The notes under the pieces: generated by a model
The model's database searches: none
The model's input: only the letters and a program-made list of their open reading frames with translations
Told to the model about the DNA's origin: nothing
In this document: piece after piece, positions 1 to 11,300 of the stretch
Layout: each line of letters begins with the position of its first letter
How positions within the stretch are numbered: position 1 is the stretch's first letter
Program-made: the position numbers and the translations under genes
DNA from: Cladopsammia gracilis
Lineage: Eukaryota > Cnidaria > Anthozoa > Scleractinia > Dendrophylliidae
Length of the DNA: 64,000 nt
Reading direction: 5' to 3'
Assembly (NCBI GenBank): GCA_022457155.1
Contig: JAJGOT010000473.1
Span: 486,001 to 550,000 of the forward strand

Positions 1-390
1 AGATTTTACGTGCGTCTGAAAATATTGATTAATGTTATATATATTTCCTTTGAGCGCTCAGGCATACGGCGATGCCAGGACTCAAACCTGGGTGAACCAG
101 AGATGATATGTAACATTTGCCTAGATTTCACGAGCGTCTCAAAATATTGATTAATGTTATATATATCCCTTGAGCGCTCAGGCATACCGGGCGATGCCAG
201 GACTCAAACCTGGGTGAACCAGAGAGGATATATAACATTTGCCTAGATTTCACGTGCGTCTCAAAATATTGATTAATGTTATACATCCCTTGAGCGCTCA
301 GGCATACGGCGATGCCAGGACTCAAACCTAGGTGAACCAGAGAGGATATATAACATTTGCCTAGATTTCATGTGCGTCTCAAAATATTGG
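1..390. repeat. Tandem repeat, unit about 120 bp, 3+ copies
   Basis: Units begin near 1, 123, 245 and 363 and share an A/T-rich half (attgattaatgttatatat) and a GC-richer half (gagcgctcaggcat, gatgccaggactcaaacc). On the minus strand the GC-rich half forms a perfect T-arm-like hairpin (CCAGG TTTGAGT CCTGG), reminiscent of a tRNA B box, but no acceptor or anticodon arm accompanies it. The array runs off the left edge. ORFs across it are read-through of the repeat. Confidence 0.85.
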
Positions 391-925
391 TCGTTTAATA
401 TCCAAAATTAATTTTCACCATTTTCCTGGGTGACACAGAATGGATATAGAACGTTACCTGAATGGCGAATTAAGCCGAGCAACATCCAGATCGTCCTTGT
501 AAACTCTCCGATCAAAAAATCCGCCCCTGGTTTACGCTGCAAGCTGAACCGTGGTAGAAACGCCGCATATCTTCGAATTTAGAACAAACCATAGGCAGCT
601 CAAATCGTCGAATGTAATAGACATCCATCGATGCACTCGCGGGAAGGATGACCCAATTTTCCCGCTTTTCTCATATAATTTTTTTATTGAAATCCAACCT
701 CCTAAAATGTCAAAAAGCAATCGAACCCCTCAAAAATGACAGGCTGACCTCCACACGAGTTTGTACAGCATCTGATAACGTACAAGTAGTAATTGTCAAA
801 CGCTGCAGCTATCCGGAAACCGCAAATCATATACGATGACGGCTGCTAAGCAGGCCTATGATGTCACTTCATAGCAACCAGACCTTACGTTTTTTATAAC
901 TTCCGGATCAATGTACTCTGGCTCA
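391..925. other. No gene recognised
   Basis: Short overlapping ORFs of about 60 codons occur on both strands with no recognisable domain, splice pattern or repeat match elsewhere in the window. I see nothing supportable here. Confidence 0.4.
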
Positions 926-1134
926 TTATGAAGATCTTCCGGTTCCAACTGGAGGATCCACATTAAACATTTTAAAGAAATCGCTGGAAGCATATACCAT
1001 ATTTCAGAGCGACTTGTTAGAAGGAATTTTCAGAAGAATGTGTTCGTTCGTTTTTTCCAGATCGGGCGGTTTGAACTTGCAACAGTTTCGTTCAGCTTCG
1101 CCAGAGAACAAAAGGAATCCTCCAGCTATGACAC

Positions 1135-1468
1135 GGTCAAGCCCACCCAAATCATACCGTCCAGAAGGACGTCGGACACCTTATTGAGACTTATATAACG
1201 GTGTAACTGGTTAGCTTTCAGTTGAGGTTGGGGGTAGCAGTTCATATAGTTAAATTTAGGACTAAGCAACCCGAGGTATAGAGATATGGTAGGCTATGTA
1301 AGCCTAAGCCTAGCTGAGGCCACGGGTTCAATCCTAAGTGGAGATTTTAGATTTTCTTTTTTACACTAAAAAAATGATTGAAAATAAAATTCTAAGTGTC
1401 GACATTACGTTATATAAGTCTCAATAAGGTGCCCGACGTCCTTCTGGACGGTATGATTTGACACAACC
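1135..1468. mobile_element. TIR element with tRNA-like core, insertion 1
   Basis: The insert is bounded by a 9-bp direct repeat CTATGACAC (1126-1134 and 1469-1477), single in copy B near 24.61 kb. The ends carry long inverted repeats (aaatcataccgtccagaagg / its complement) continuing into acttatataacg. The interior has a tRNA-like stretch with B box gggttcaatcc. A 9-bp duplication suits Mutator-like elements; the superfamily is inference. Confidence 0.7.
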
Positions 1469-1555
1469 CTATGACACACGGCAATATTTTTTGCGCCTCA
1501 ACCTTGTTTCCAGGGCCTTCTCCGCTTTCAAGATGGCGGGCTGCGATTTTAAAAG

Positions 1556-1916
1556 GTGGTGACTAGAATGGATACTCCAAAATCAGGTTGGACCACCCCG
1601 GACGCCTTATTTAGACTTATATAACGGAGTAACTGGTTAGCTTTCAGTTGAAGTTGGGGTCAGCAGTTTATATATATAGTTCAATTTAGAACTAAGCAAC
1701 CCCAGAAGCTAGGTGGTACAGTGGTACGGTAGGCTATGTAATCCTAATCCTAGCTGAGGTCACAGGTTCAATCCTGAGTGGGGATTTTAGATTTTTTTTT
1801 TTATATTTAAAAAATTTTTGAAAATAAATTCTAAGTGTCGACATTACGTTATATAATTCTCAATAAGTATCCGAGGTGGTCCAACCTGATTTTGGAGTAT
1901 CCATTCTAGTCACGAC
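1556..1916. mobile_element. TIR element with tRNA-like core, insertion 2
   Basis: The insert is flanked by cgattttaaaag on both sides (1544-1555, 1917-1928). The outer inverted repeat begins gtgactagaatggatactcc. The core is homologous to insertion 1, but the outermost ~40 bp differ. It has a good A box (tggtacagtgg, 1714-1724) and B box (ggttcaatcc, 1765-1774), followed by a T-rich run, as in a tRNA-derived pol III unit. Confidence 0.7.
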
Positions 1917-2041
1917 CGATTTTAAAAGTGGATATCTCGTGAATACGCGAAGAGTTCAACGAGATATAGTATCCGGGGACAGTTATGCAAATTTTTACTC
2001 GGGAATCACTCGGATGGAAACATTTTTTTTTTGTAATTCCG

Positions 2042-2183
2042 CAGTGTATTACGTCATTCAGTTGTCTCGTTTCAGACAATGCATAACTCACCAGTGTATT
2101 ACGTCATCCAGCTGTCTCGTTTCAGACAATGCATAATTCCTCAGTGTATTACGTCATCCAAATGTCTCGTTTCAAACATTGAA
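2042..2183 (+). repeat. Tandem repeat, ~50-bp unit, 3 copies
   Basis: Three units starting at about 2042, 2092 and 2142 share cagtgtattacgtcat, gtctcgtttcagac and gcataa. A similar run lies in copy B at about 24.80-24.98 kb, so it is part of the dispersed repeat. Confidence 0.75.
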
Positions 2184-2573
2184 TACCGTATTTTCACGAA
2201 TTATAGTCCTCCTTCGATTAATCGCCACCTTCGAATAATCGCCGCCATTTGGTGATCAGGAAATATTTTCAATAATCGCCTCCCTCAAATAATCACTCCC
2301 CATCTCGTCCCCTTTCTTGCACATCCTCCCAGTCAAGTTAAAGATTCACTTATTGAATAAGAAACAATAGTTACAATTACAGAAAAGTTACAGAAGCTCA
2401 GGTGTCATAGTTTTGATGTTCGTGTATTTATCTCTTTCCTTTATTTCTTGGAGCTATCTAATTAGCACATTACCACGTTAGTACTTTCAGCGAGCAATAT
2501 TTGAAATAATCGCCCCCTTTTGGAGTGAAAATAATAATAATCGCCCCCGGCTCTTATTCGAGGAAATACGGTA
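2184..2573. mobile_element. MITE, TACCGTATTT ends
   Basis: Left end taccgtattttcacgaat and right end cgaggaaatacggta are inverted. Inside are repeats of the form tcgaataatcgcc. A truncated relative lies at 24.99-25.3 kb, and an element with matching tips lies at 58,147-58,567. It is non-coding. Confidence 0.65.
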
Positions 2574-2634
2574 TTTATGCCACGCTAAGATGTTTTCTTA
2601 TTTGTAAACTGAATACTCTTATTGTTATGATTAT

Positions 2635-2667
2635 TCATATAGAGGTTTGCGCTATATAAATGTAAAA

Positions 2668-2706
<39 letters not shown>

Positions 2707-2980
2707 TATTATTATTAGCGGAGCACTTGCCAGGCCGAAGGCCTGGCTGCGCAGCTCCATACTCATAGAACCTACGCCGAGATTTTTCATGGTCATGGCT
2801 AGCGGAATGTTTCGCGGGCGCGTGTCCGCCCGCCGCCCGCCCGCCGTGTTGGAACAACATCCGGGATCTTGAAAGCAAGGCTTTGTTTTTCGCGCGGCCA
2901 CACAGCCGTGAGCTCGGTAAACACTTTAGTTGTTTTCTTGTGCCTAGCGGAGAATTAAACTCGTTATTTTCCTGCATTTT
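2635..2980 (-). repeat. Retroposon-like segment with (ATT)n tail
   Basis: On the minus strand a GC-rich segment reads toward a long AAT microsatellite (2669-2717), which would be its 3' tail. It contains the hairpin gccaggccgaaggcctggc and a 130-codon ORF. That layout fits a non-LTR retroposon end. I do not recognise a domain in the ORF and do not claim it is a gene. Confidence 0.45.
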
Positions 2981-3399
2981 TTCGCGGTTTGCTACTCAAG
3001 ACAGGGATACCAATTAAGGTATACTCAGAAGCCGCGTTAGTGGAAAAAGACGAGCTTTCAGGGATAAAATCTTGCTTCGAGGAACTTCATGTATTACATT
3101 TTTATCAATGCGGGAGATGATTTCAGAACCAGAAGCGGAGATTTGAATTTCCAAGCAAGCGAGGAACTTAAAGGTAAAACAGATTACAGTTTTCGATGAG
3201 AATTTATGTTGATATCAATCTGTGAGTGATTTGTTATTAGTGTTATTGTTAGTTTTGGCGAATTGATTTTAAAACGTGCCTATCTCTTGAATTTCATCGA
3301 AGAAAGCTTGAACTTGATGAGCTATAATTACATGGTACGCGTTTTGCTTTTAAACGTAAACTAATGGAGATTTGAATAAATTTTTTCGAAAGAAGATTG

Positions 3400-3850
3400 T
3401 GTTGTCCATTTTTATGTGTTTGTTCGTTGATTAGATAGATTGAAAAGCGATTTTATGTAAACAAAACAAGACTTGATTTTATAGTACAGTTCTATCTTCA
3501 CTCGCATCGCCTTATGCAAATATGTTTGTGTATTTTTGCAATTTTTGATTTTCAAATCAGTTTCTCGGGCAATTTTTGACAAACATAAACTGTATTTTAT
3601 TCGGAAACTAGTGGTACTATTTATTCTAGACAGAGAAAAGTTGTTTTTGTGAACTTTTGTACGGTCTATAAAAATGTACTGTGCAGACGGTCGCGTAATA
3701 CTGTTTTTGAGAATTGCTAAAATTGAAAATAGCCCCTTCGTCAATCTTAATTCTTGTGCTTCCAACCTTTCACCTTAGTTAAGTTTCACCTTAGTTAAGC
3801 TTGTTCAAAGTGCGACGCTGTTAGGCTTGGGCTATCTATATATATTATTA
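3400..3850 (-). repeat. Dispersed repeat with conserved ORF, copy 1
   Basis: This matches 37.84-38.23 kb in inverted orientation at roughly 95% by eye, and part of it recurs at 53.74-53.89 kb. A minus-strand ORF (3765 down to 3412, 117 codons) stays open in both full copies (plus strand 37,916-38,224) and has the same residues over most of its length (for example YIFIDRTKVHKNNFSLSRI). No known family comes to mind. Confidence 0.6.
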
Positions 3851-5165
3851 TTATTAAACTGTCAATGGAATTAAAATGGTAAGTTAACATTTATCATTTT
3901 CATGGTTTTGTTTTCGCTCTTTGTTTTAGGCTTATTCGTTCAAATCGCTGCCTGCTGCTCAGAAGCCATGAAGTCGTGGATTCTCGCGCGAGTCTGATAG
4001 AGAATTTAATACCGTAAAATAACTCCTTCCCCTTCTCGCCCCCGCTCACAAGGGTTTTTGTGCAATGAATTCCTTGCTGACTGAGTCCGATGGATATTTT
4101 TTCCAAGTTGAAGGATTATCACTAAGCTTGAAACGTAATTACAAAACACCAAGAACAACTAAAATTATAACCTTACGTTTCGTACTCATGAGATGGCTCT
4201 CAAGAGCCTTTTGATTTCGTTCATTCGTGTGATCAATATTTTTACTCTTTTAACTTTCTTTAAAATCAGATTGAAAACCAAACTACGAACCACTATGAAT
4301 AAAATAGAGGAAATAAGAGTAAGAGAAAATAAACGAGCACAAATTTTCTGAAAATGCCTCTAATAAATTGCTTTGAAATATCGTATAAGCTTTATGTTTC
4401 CTTGAAAGTTTTCTAAACATTGTTTGAAGCGGATTGGAACAGAAAGAGACTGTGCAGCACAAAAGCCGTTGTTAATTGAGGAGAGAACAGCTTATGCTTT
4501 CAGTATGAATTGACTTTGGACTTGATATGCGTGGTCTGAAGATGCGGGTTCTTTAGCAAATCCATGGTCAATGTCACAATAAGTTCACAATCATTGTGTA
4601 CATTCCTTCTTTTACATTTACATTCAAACTCGTTTCCAGAGTCATCTTTCATAATTATAATACTCCATGACCGATTCTCGGAGGTGTTTCGAACCTTATC
4701 TGAAGGTTATGTAATTTTTATCTCTTTTTATCTAATGTCAATTAAGGAAATACAATTTATCAAAAACTGCAAAAATGTTGGGTGGCAAAAAGCGCTAATG
4801 AGCCATACATTCTTTGTAAACAGCATTGCACAAAGAGCAACCAGTAAACCTTGCACAAATTAACATAGAAAGCTTATTTCGCTTTGCCCTTTCAATATTC
4901 GGAGTTGATTTTTTGTTACTCGTTTACAGAAGGAGACGCATTATGTTTATGAAACAATAATTGTAAACCATTTGTGCAAAACATATTGCACAGTTATTGT
5001 CTCTGATCATAAAATTTGGAGCAAAGAAAAAAAACGTGATTGCTTAACATCTTTTTTTGCACTTTGGTGAATCCATTTGCATTTACGACAACTTCATGAA
5101 GATAATGAGCAGTTGTCGTATGCAAATACGTTTTTCCTGCTTGCATATTTAAAAAGACCCACGCC

Positions 5166-5177
5166 TTATAATATAAG
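5166..5177 (+). promoter_or_regulatory. TATA box of the FN2-lipoxygenase gene
   Basis: ttataatataag lies about 115 bp before the start codon, which would place transcription start near 5197 (ctacactaag). The position is conserved in the duplicated copy, where tatatatat precedes the same aagccctcgttct string. Confidence 0.55.
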
Positions 5178-5284
5178 CCCTCGTTCTCTACACTAAGACC
5201 TCAATCAGTTGGCGCTCTGAAGCAGGTCGCTGGTTGCACACACGTTCAATCAATGTTCAGCAATCTTTTGTGTTGGCTACGAAC

Positions 5285-5343
5285 ATGAAGTTTCTGCTGT
5301 TTGCACTGTTATCATTAATTGGAGCCTTGATAACAGTTTCAAG
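5285..5343 (+). CDS. Lipoxygenase exon 1: signal peptide
   Basis: ATG opens 19 codons plus two bases. The sequence MKFLLFALLSLIGALITVS is a textbook signal peptide (basic n-region, Leu-rich core, small residues before the cut). Donor AG|gtatgg, phase 2. Homologous exons occur at 29,660 (start codon lost) and 31,618. Confidence 0.8.
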
Positions 5344-8300
5344 GTATGGTATAAGTTATTCCTTTTCTACTACTGGAGATTTAGACAAAGTGTAACCAAA
5401 GTCGTTTTTTCTTTACCTACAAACCTGTGCTGTGTGAGTGTATATTCGCACGTGATATCAACTTTGCTTCGGTGGTTTTAGTTTAATATCCATATAAGAT
5501 AAAAAGCTTCTTTCTACTTGTGGTGTGTGATGCAATCTGATCAGGTTAATAGCTTTCTGTGGATATATTTAAAGTAGCGTGCCGAAATTAAATATTTCAT
5601 GTTCTTCGTACGCAATCGATACGTTTTTGTACTTGAAATATCAACAGATTGGCTCAGCGGACATTTAGTTGTTGTTAGCTCTGTCTTCTAAGAATTCTTG
5701 AACAGTTTTCAATCGGAATTTTATCGCATTTACATGTATAGCTTGATATTGTATATTGATATTGTATATCGTGCATTATGACAACATCATCTATTAACTT
5801 CTTTTCTGAATTCGCTTTCTTTTGAGTTTGTTTCCCAAAGTATATATTTTCCCCTCTAAATTTCGATTGGTCTTCTCCATTGTTTCAAATTTTTGTTTTA
5901 AATCTTTGTTGGATTTTACAAAGTCGTCCATCTTGGCCTGCGTGAATTCTAGCCTTTTTCTCATTTCGTCGTGGCTGGTTTGTAACATTTTTTGATCGCT
6001 CATGATTAGGGTAGTGTTCGCCTCAATTCTTTTCACAGTCTCCCAAATCATGAGCCGCCAAAACTGAGACTTGATCTTCTTCGCTAGGGTTGCCTTTGTC
6101 TGATATTTAAAGTAAAGTAAAGTAACCTTTATTTATGCAGGGTAGCCCATTCAGCTCTAGACTGATATCCATGTCTTCGTTACGTCGCCATGAGCTTTAC
6201 GTCGCTACGTTTTGCCTCCGGGGTTTCTTGAGAGTTTTCACTGCTTAGACTACTGAGATCCTCTCTTTTTCGTTTTACTTCACTTTTGTTCTTTTTGGGT
6301 CTCCCCATTTTCGTCCTTATTCATGTCTACTTCTTAAGAAGTTAACGGAGCTCAAGAAGACACGTCCGCCATTACGGCGCTCTCCCCAGAGATCTTTTAT
6401 AATACTATTAACAACGAATCAAAGCGACCATGGACGGTTTACAGGGCGTAGCTGAAACAATGTTATTTTAATTTATTTTAAACAAACCCACTGTTTAGCA
6501 AAGCGCGTGTCGACACGCTGCTCATATCACAATACCACAAATTCGGAAACCTTAAATTAAAGTTGTTTCAACAACTCAGCTTTAATTAATTAACCGAAAT
6601 TGTTTCTATTGTAATTGGAAGGTGTAAAATAAAATTGTTGTTGTTGTTTGTTGTTGTTGTATAAACAAAAGAATTATAGGCTATTATTGCACATCATACT
6701 TAAAGAGTATTTTCTAAGATTTTGTTCGTATCTACGTGACAAAAAGTTTAGTCATCTTGCAGGTTTATTGTATTGCTTTATCGGCTTTCTTTGTCATTTA
6801 AAGCTGAAGATATTGACCTCAAAATTTTCCACTGATAATTAAAAACGTTTTTTATTTCATGGCGAGATAATTTTAGAAACGCTGAAAACAAAATCTTAGC
6901 TCAAAGCAAAATTCTCATGTGGCCAAAAAATTGCTCTCTTAAATTTGTTAAATGCACTGAGTTGATATAATCTGAAGATTGACTGCAGACCATGAAAAAT
7001 GTTGTAGGCGTGCGTCGCAAAGAATAAAAAGTTACATTAATTATCGAAAGAGCGCTTATCAATATCATGAAAGCGGAAAAATCGTCAGTGACCAAAACAA
7101 GCGCAATATGTGATTGCTTTGCAAACTGAAGCTTCACCATATTAATTGTTTTTATTGTTAAAAACGCACTGGAATGTGAATCCACTTACGGACTGAACTA
7201 AGCCTTCTCAAGTGCAAAACTTCCTGCATATTCCATTGCACAAGTTTTGACACTGTGTATTGGTGCTCGTTGCGCAATATGCGTGCCTCCAGGCTTCTAT
7301 TTTGTGGATGAAACCCTTAACCTGGTAACGAAACTGACGAGAAGCTGGGAGAAACTAGACCTTTACAGGGCTTTTTTTTTCGATTTAGCCGTGGGGACCC
7401 TACCTCAAAATTTCAGGACTTGAGACTGGTTATAAATAAACATTTATGCAAAAAGCAATTACAAATCAGAAGGACAGATTTTTGCTAATGAATTACAAAA
7501 TGTCAAATCTTGCTCATATGTTATTACTGGTATAAAATTGAATCTGTCTGTAATACGGTCAGCTTTGGAGTAAAACGTCGATTTTTTATCAAACACTGAT
7601 GCATGTAATAGTTCGTGATATCTTGGGACAATTTACTCGAGGCATGTATTCCAAACTAGCACTAAAAACCATTGAATTACCAATTCAAATACTATTATAT
7701 TAATAAGGCTATAGTTATTCGTTTAATAAGGGTGTATTACTTCAGCTAGAAAACTCCTCTTAAACGTTTCAGTTAAAAAAGAAATTCAAGGGAAAATGCC
7801 TGGGGAAAAAATCATGCAAAGAAGAAGGCAAAGAAAAAAATCGTGCAGAAGGAATTCAAAAGTCCTATTACGCTCTTTATCTAATATATAGAATTCTGCC
7901 TAAGTGCTAAGTACCTATTAAAAATAGCGCCCTTGGTGTTTCAAATATTCAAAATATTCTTAGGGCCCTGTTTTCCTTACACTGCATGAAATTTCCCATG
8001 ACAACAGAAGTATAAGGTGATGAATAACCGGAAATGTCATTCAGAAATAATCAATATTGTCAGGCACAATAGGAATAAACAAAAAATAACTATATTTTTT
8101 TATCGAAAGAAGACAAATATAAACAACCTTTATATCATACCACAAAGTCTGGTTTTCATTTGGCATCTGGGTTTCAGCAGTGTACCTTTACGACCTTTAC
8201 TGCATTATGATAAATGTGATAAATACATGTTTTTATCCATAAACAGCCTCAATATTAAACTTTTCAACATATAAATAGTTGCGATAAGTGGAATTTGGTA

Positions 8301-11300
8301 TCTTTGCAATGTTTCATAAAATTATTTGTGCCCACATGCCCAGTAAAATTTAACAGAGGAGGAGTCTTGTTCCCTTGAATAGTAAGTATACAACATAATG
8401 AAAAAGTTCATTTGTAGATAGCTAGTTAGGGTTAAAACTTTACAGCGGTTATCATTAACACGCGACCCACCGCCTCTCAAAACCGTGGGCAGATAAAGCT
8501 GAGTTCTAAAGGATTTCAATCAAAGAAAAGCCGTTAAAATTATTTTGGATTCTGACAGGATTTCAAGCAAACAAGCGATTTATTTCAATTCAAACATACA
8601 GAATTTTTTTATTCTTGCAAAATATATATGCCATATACCATATTTTAAGATGTCTATGTGGGATTTTCAATGCGAAATCTTAAACGCGCTAAATTTCACT
8701 TCTACTGATTTCTAAGTTTATTGTTTATCGTCGTCATGGTAATATCGATTTTACCAGACAATATATCTTGCCAAACTTTAATTCAAAAGTAGTTTATAGT
8801 GGTGAAAATTCCACGTTGATCTGACTTGGAGAAGATCGCTTAAAGGCCGATTGAAAAATGTAGGTATGGTCTCCAGAAAACTGTATCGAACCACCTTAAA
8901 AATGCACATGCCTCGATATAAACATGTTTTATTTTGAAAAGGATACTATGCTAATATGTAAATAATTTCTATCGAAGGTATACATCAGCCCAATGTGAAG
9001 TTTCCCTCCCTCAGCAGTCCAGTCCGGTCTGTAAACTTGCGAGAAGTGCTGCCCTTGCTCAAAACAAGAAGATCTGGACGTTAAAACATGATCCAGCTTC
9101 GCATGACTTCGCCGTGGTGAATATGACCTCGCAGCAGCTTGCAGCTATTCTTTTGAAGGATCCTTTTACAAGATATTACTTAACGCTGTATTCTCAAACT
9201 ACATCAGCAAGTAGCAAATCGTTCGATTTGTACAACAATATAACCGCTGGACAGGAAATAACCGACATCTCTGAACATCTGAGGCTGACAGCATTTTTCC
9301 AGTCTGCTCTGGAACCAGTAATTGGGGTAATTACAGTTACTTCTTTAAAAATGTTCTGGCGTTTGCCATAAAAAAGGGGTCTTCTACTAGAGCTTTTGTT
9401 GAATAATGATCTTACGATTACTTTTTCACGTCCATAGACATTATCAATAAACCGATTTCTACATATTAAAATTCATACTTGGATCCGAGGCTAATGGGGG
9501 AATAAAACAAAAGAAATGAATAATTCAACGCTGAACCTCTAATGTGATTTCTTCTGTTTTATTCTCCCAAGCCTCGGAGCTAAGTATGAATTTTAATATA
9601 TCGAAATTGGTCTATTTAAAAAAAAACAGTTCGGCAAAATAAAATCGGGATACTACTAAACCTCTCGTGCCATACTGTTCAGGGACGGATCCAGGAATTT
9701 CTGAAAGGGGAGTCCGGGTGCATGCCTCCCCGGAAACGTTTTCCGATTTTACCCTCTGAAACTTACACCATTACCAGCATTTCTGAAACTCCAAAAGCGT
9801 TTGTTAAGTCAAAAAACTGACAAACAGTCAATTGGTGGAAGTGAAACAACTACGTGTATATCAATTTTATTCTATTATTTTATGAACCACATGGGAGACA
9901 GAGTTCTGAAAGGGGGGGGGGGGGGGTCCGGATCCCCCCGACCCTCCCCCTTATTCCGCCACTGCTGATGTAATTATAAGTTAGAAACAAAGCACATTTG
10001 ATTGCCTTTAATTGTTATACTTTTCTTTTTAAAGTCGACTGCATGAAAGCGTTCCCTTTCAAATGTCATAATTTGCGTTCATATTATTTTAAATCTGTTT
10101 TTTAATGTTATCATCTTGTAAGCACGTTGAGATTTTTTAACACGAGCTAATTACATTGTTATTATTTGACAGTAAACGTGGAGAGCGTGTAAAAATGTGA
10201 TCATTGTTCATCGTGGTTTGTAAAGCCTGGTTTCCACTCAAATCGAAACGATCGTAACGATCGCAGCCATCGTTAAGATCGACGATCGCTGCGATCCTTG
10301 CGATCGCTGAGACCTCAGGTTTCCATATGATCGCAGTACAAGGCTTGGTGTGCAATGCTTTCTGGGACATTTTGGATCGCAAGGATCGCAAGAGTGGTTT
10401 CCATATAAAAACCTCTCGATCGAAAGGATCGCAAGGATCGTAACGATCGCAAGGATCGCAGTAGTTCGAAGGGCGCGCCTGAATTCTCCCCCTTCCCCTT
10501 CGAAAATAACGCCTGCCACGCAGGTTAGCATCGTAAAAGTTTTGGTTTCCATATGATCGTAAGGGTCGCACAACACTTTTCTGCGATCGCTGCGATCCTC
10601 GCGATCCTTGCGATTATATGGAAACCAGGCTTAAAGCCAAACCAACGATATAAAAGGCATCTGGACTGTCCAACTCATGCAAATGAGCAAAATCTATTGT
10701 TCTTGCTCATTTGCATTAGATTCGGCGTGGGACTTTGCCCTTTTATACCTCAGGTTCGCCTTTAAGAAAGCTAGATCAATGCTTATCCATTTGTCTCACG
10801 ATGGAGTCACTTTGAGATGTTGATCGTGACGTTTCGACTGCGATTCCTGCTAGTCTTCATCAGGCAAGTAATAGCATTAGCAGTTAAAACATCGCAATCA
10901 ATCCATCGTGGGACAAATGAATAAGCATTCGAGAAGCAAGATGCTGTACACAGCGGCTTCAACTCGTGACGTCTTTAATCCATTGCAGTATTAATTCCCG
11001 AGTATTTCGATTGCTTTTACGAAGAAACAAGCTTAAAATTATGTCTAAAAAGTAAGACCACACTAAGAAAGAAACCTCGATTGCAAGTTATATAAAACAA
11101 AAATCTTGCCGGAACAAAATTCCCATAGTAACAAGCGGCGCCCTCAATAACAAACAGTCCTATGCATCCATGAGCGCTCGCTTTGTCTTGAAATTAAAAC
11201 GTTCAATTGTACGCTGAAAATCTTCCTTCTGCTTAAGTCAAAACACGGAGAGATTTTGTGGTATGTACTTCGTGGCTGAAAGCCATATGGTTGTCGGCAT

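Larger units (their letters stand above)
926..2183 (+). repeat. Dispersed repeat, copy A (interrupted twice)
   Basis: The sequence starting gatcttccggttccaact matches, with small differences, the uninterrupted copy at 24.39-24.99 kb. Shared landmarks include ggaagcatataccatattt, the ctatgacac(acgg) stretch and a run of ~50-bp units beginning cagtgtattacgtcat. Copy A is split by two insertions (1135-1468 and 1556-1916); copy B shows the pre-insertion sequence. Confidence 0.8.
4183..5690 (+). repeat. Segmental duplication, proximal copy (promoter + exon 1)
   Basis: This segment carries the 5' flank, first exon and start of intron 1 of the lipoxygenase gene. It recurs, diverged, at 28.56-30.07 kb in the same orientation. 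Shared stretches include ttttgatttcgttcattcg, the TATA region, the exon itself and cggacatttagttgttgtt at the far edge. Confidence 0.8.

Noticed and set aside
2585..2977. 130-codon ORF as a host gene
   Set aside because: It ends in a microsatellite-encoded Asn run and has retroposon-tail layout; it was kept only as part of a repeat.
10137..10576. Long ORFs on both strands at 10.1-10.6 kb, also at 53.5 and 63.7 kb
   Set aside because: They translate GATCG-rich MITE units in all frames (for example repeated RSLRS or CDRCDRCD).
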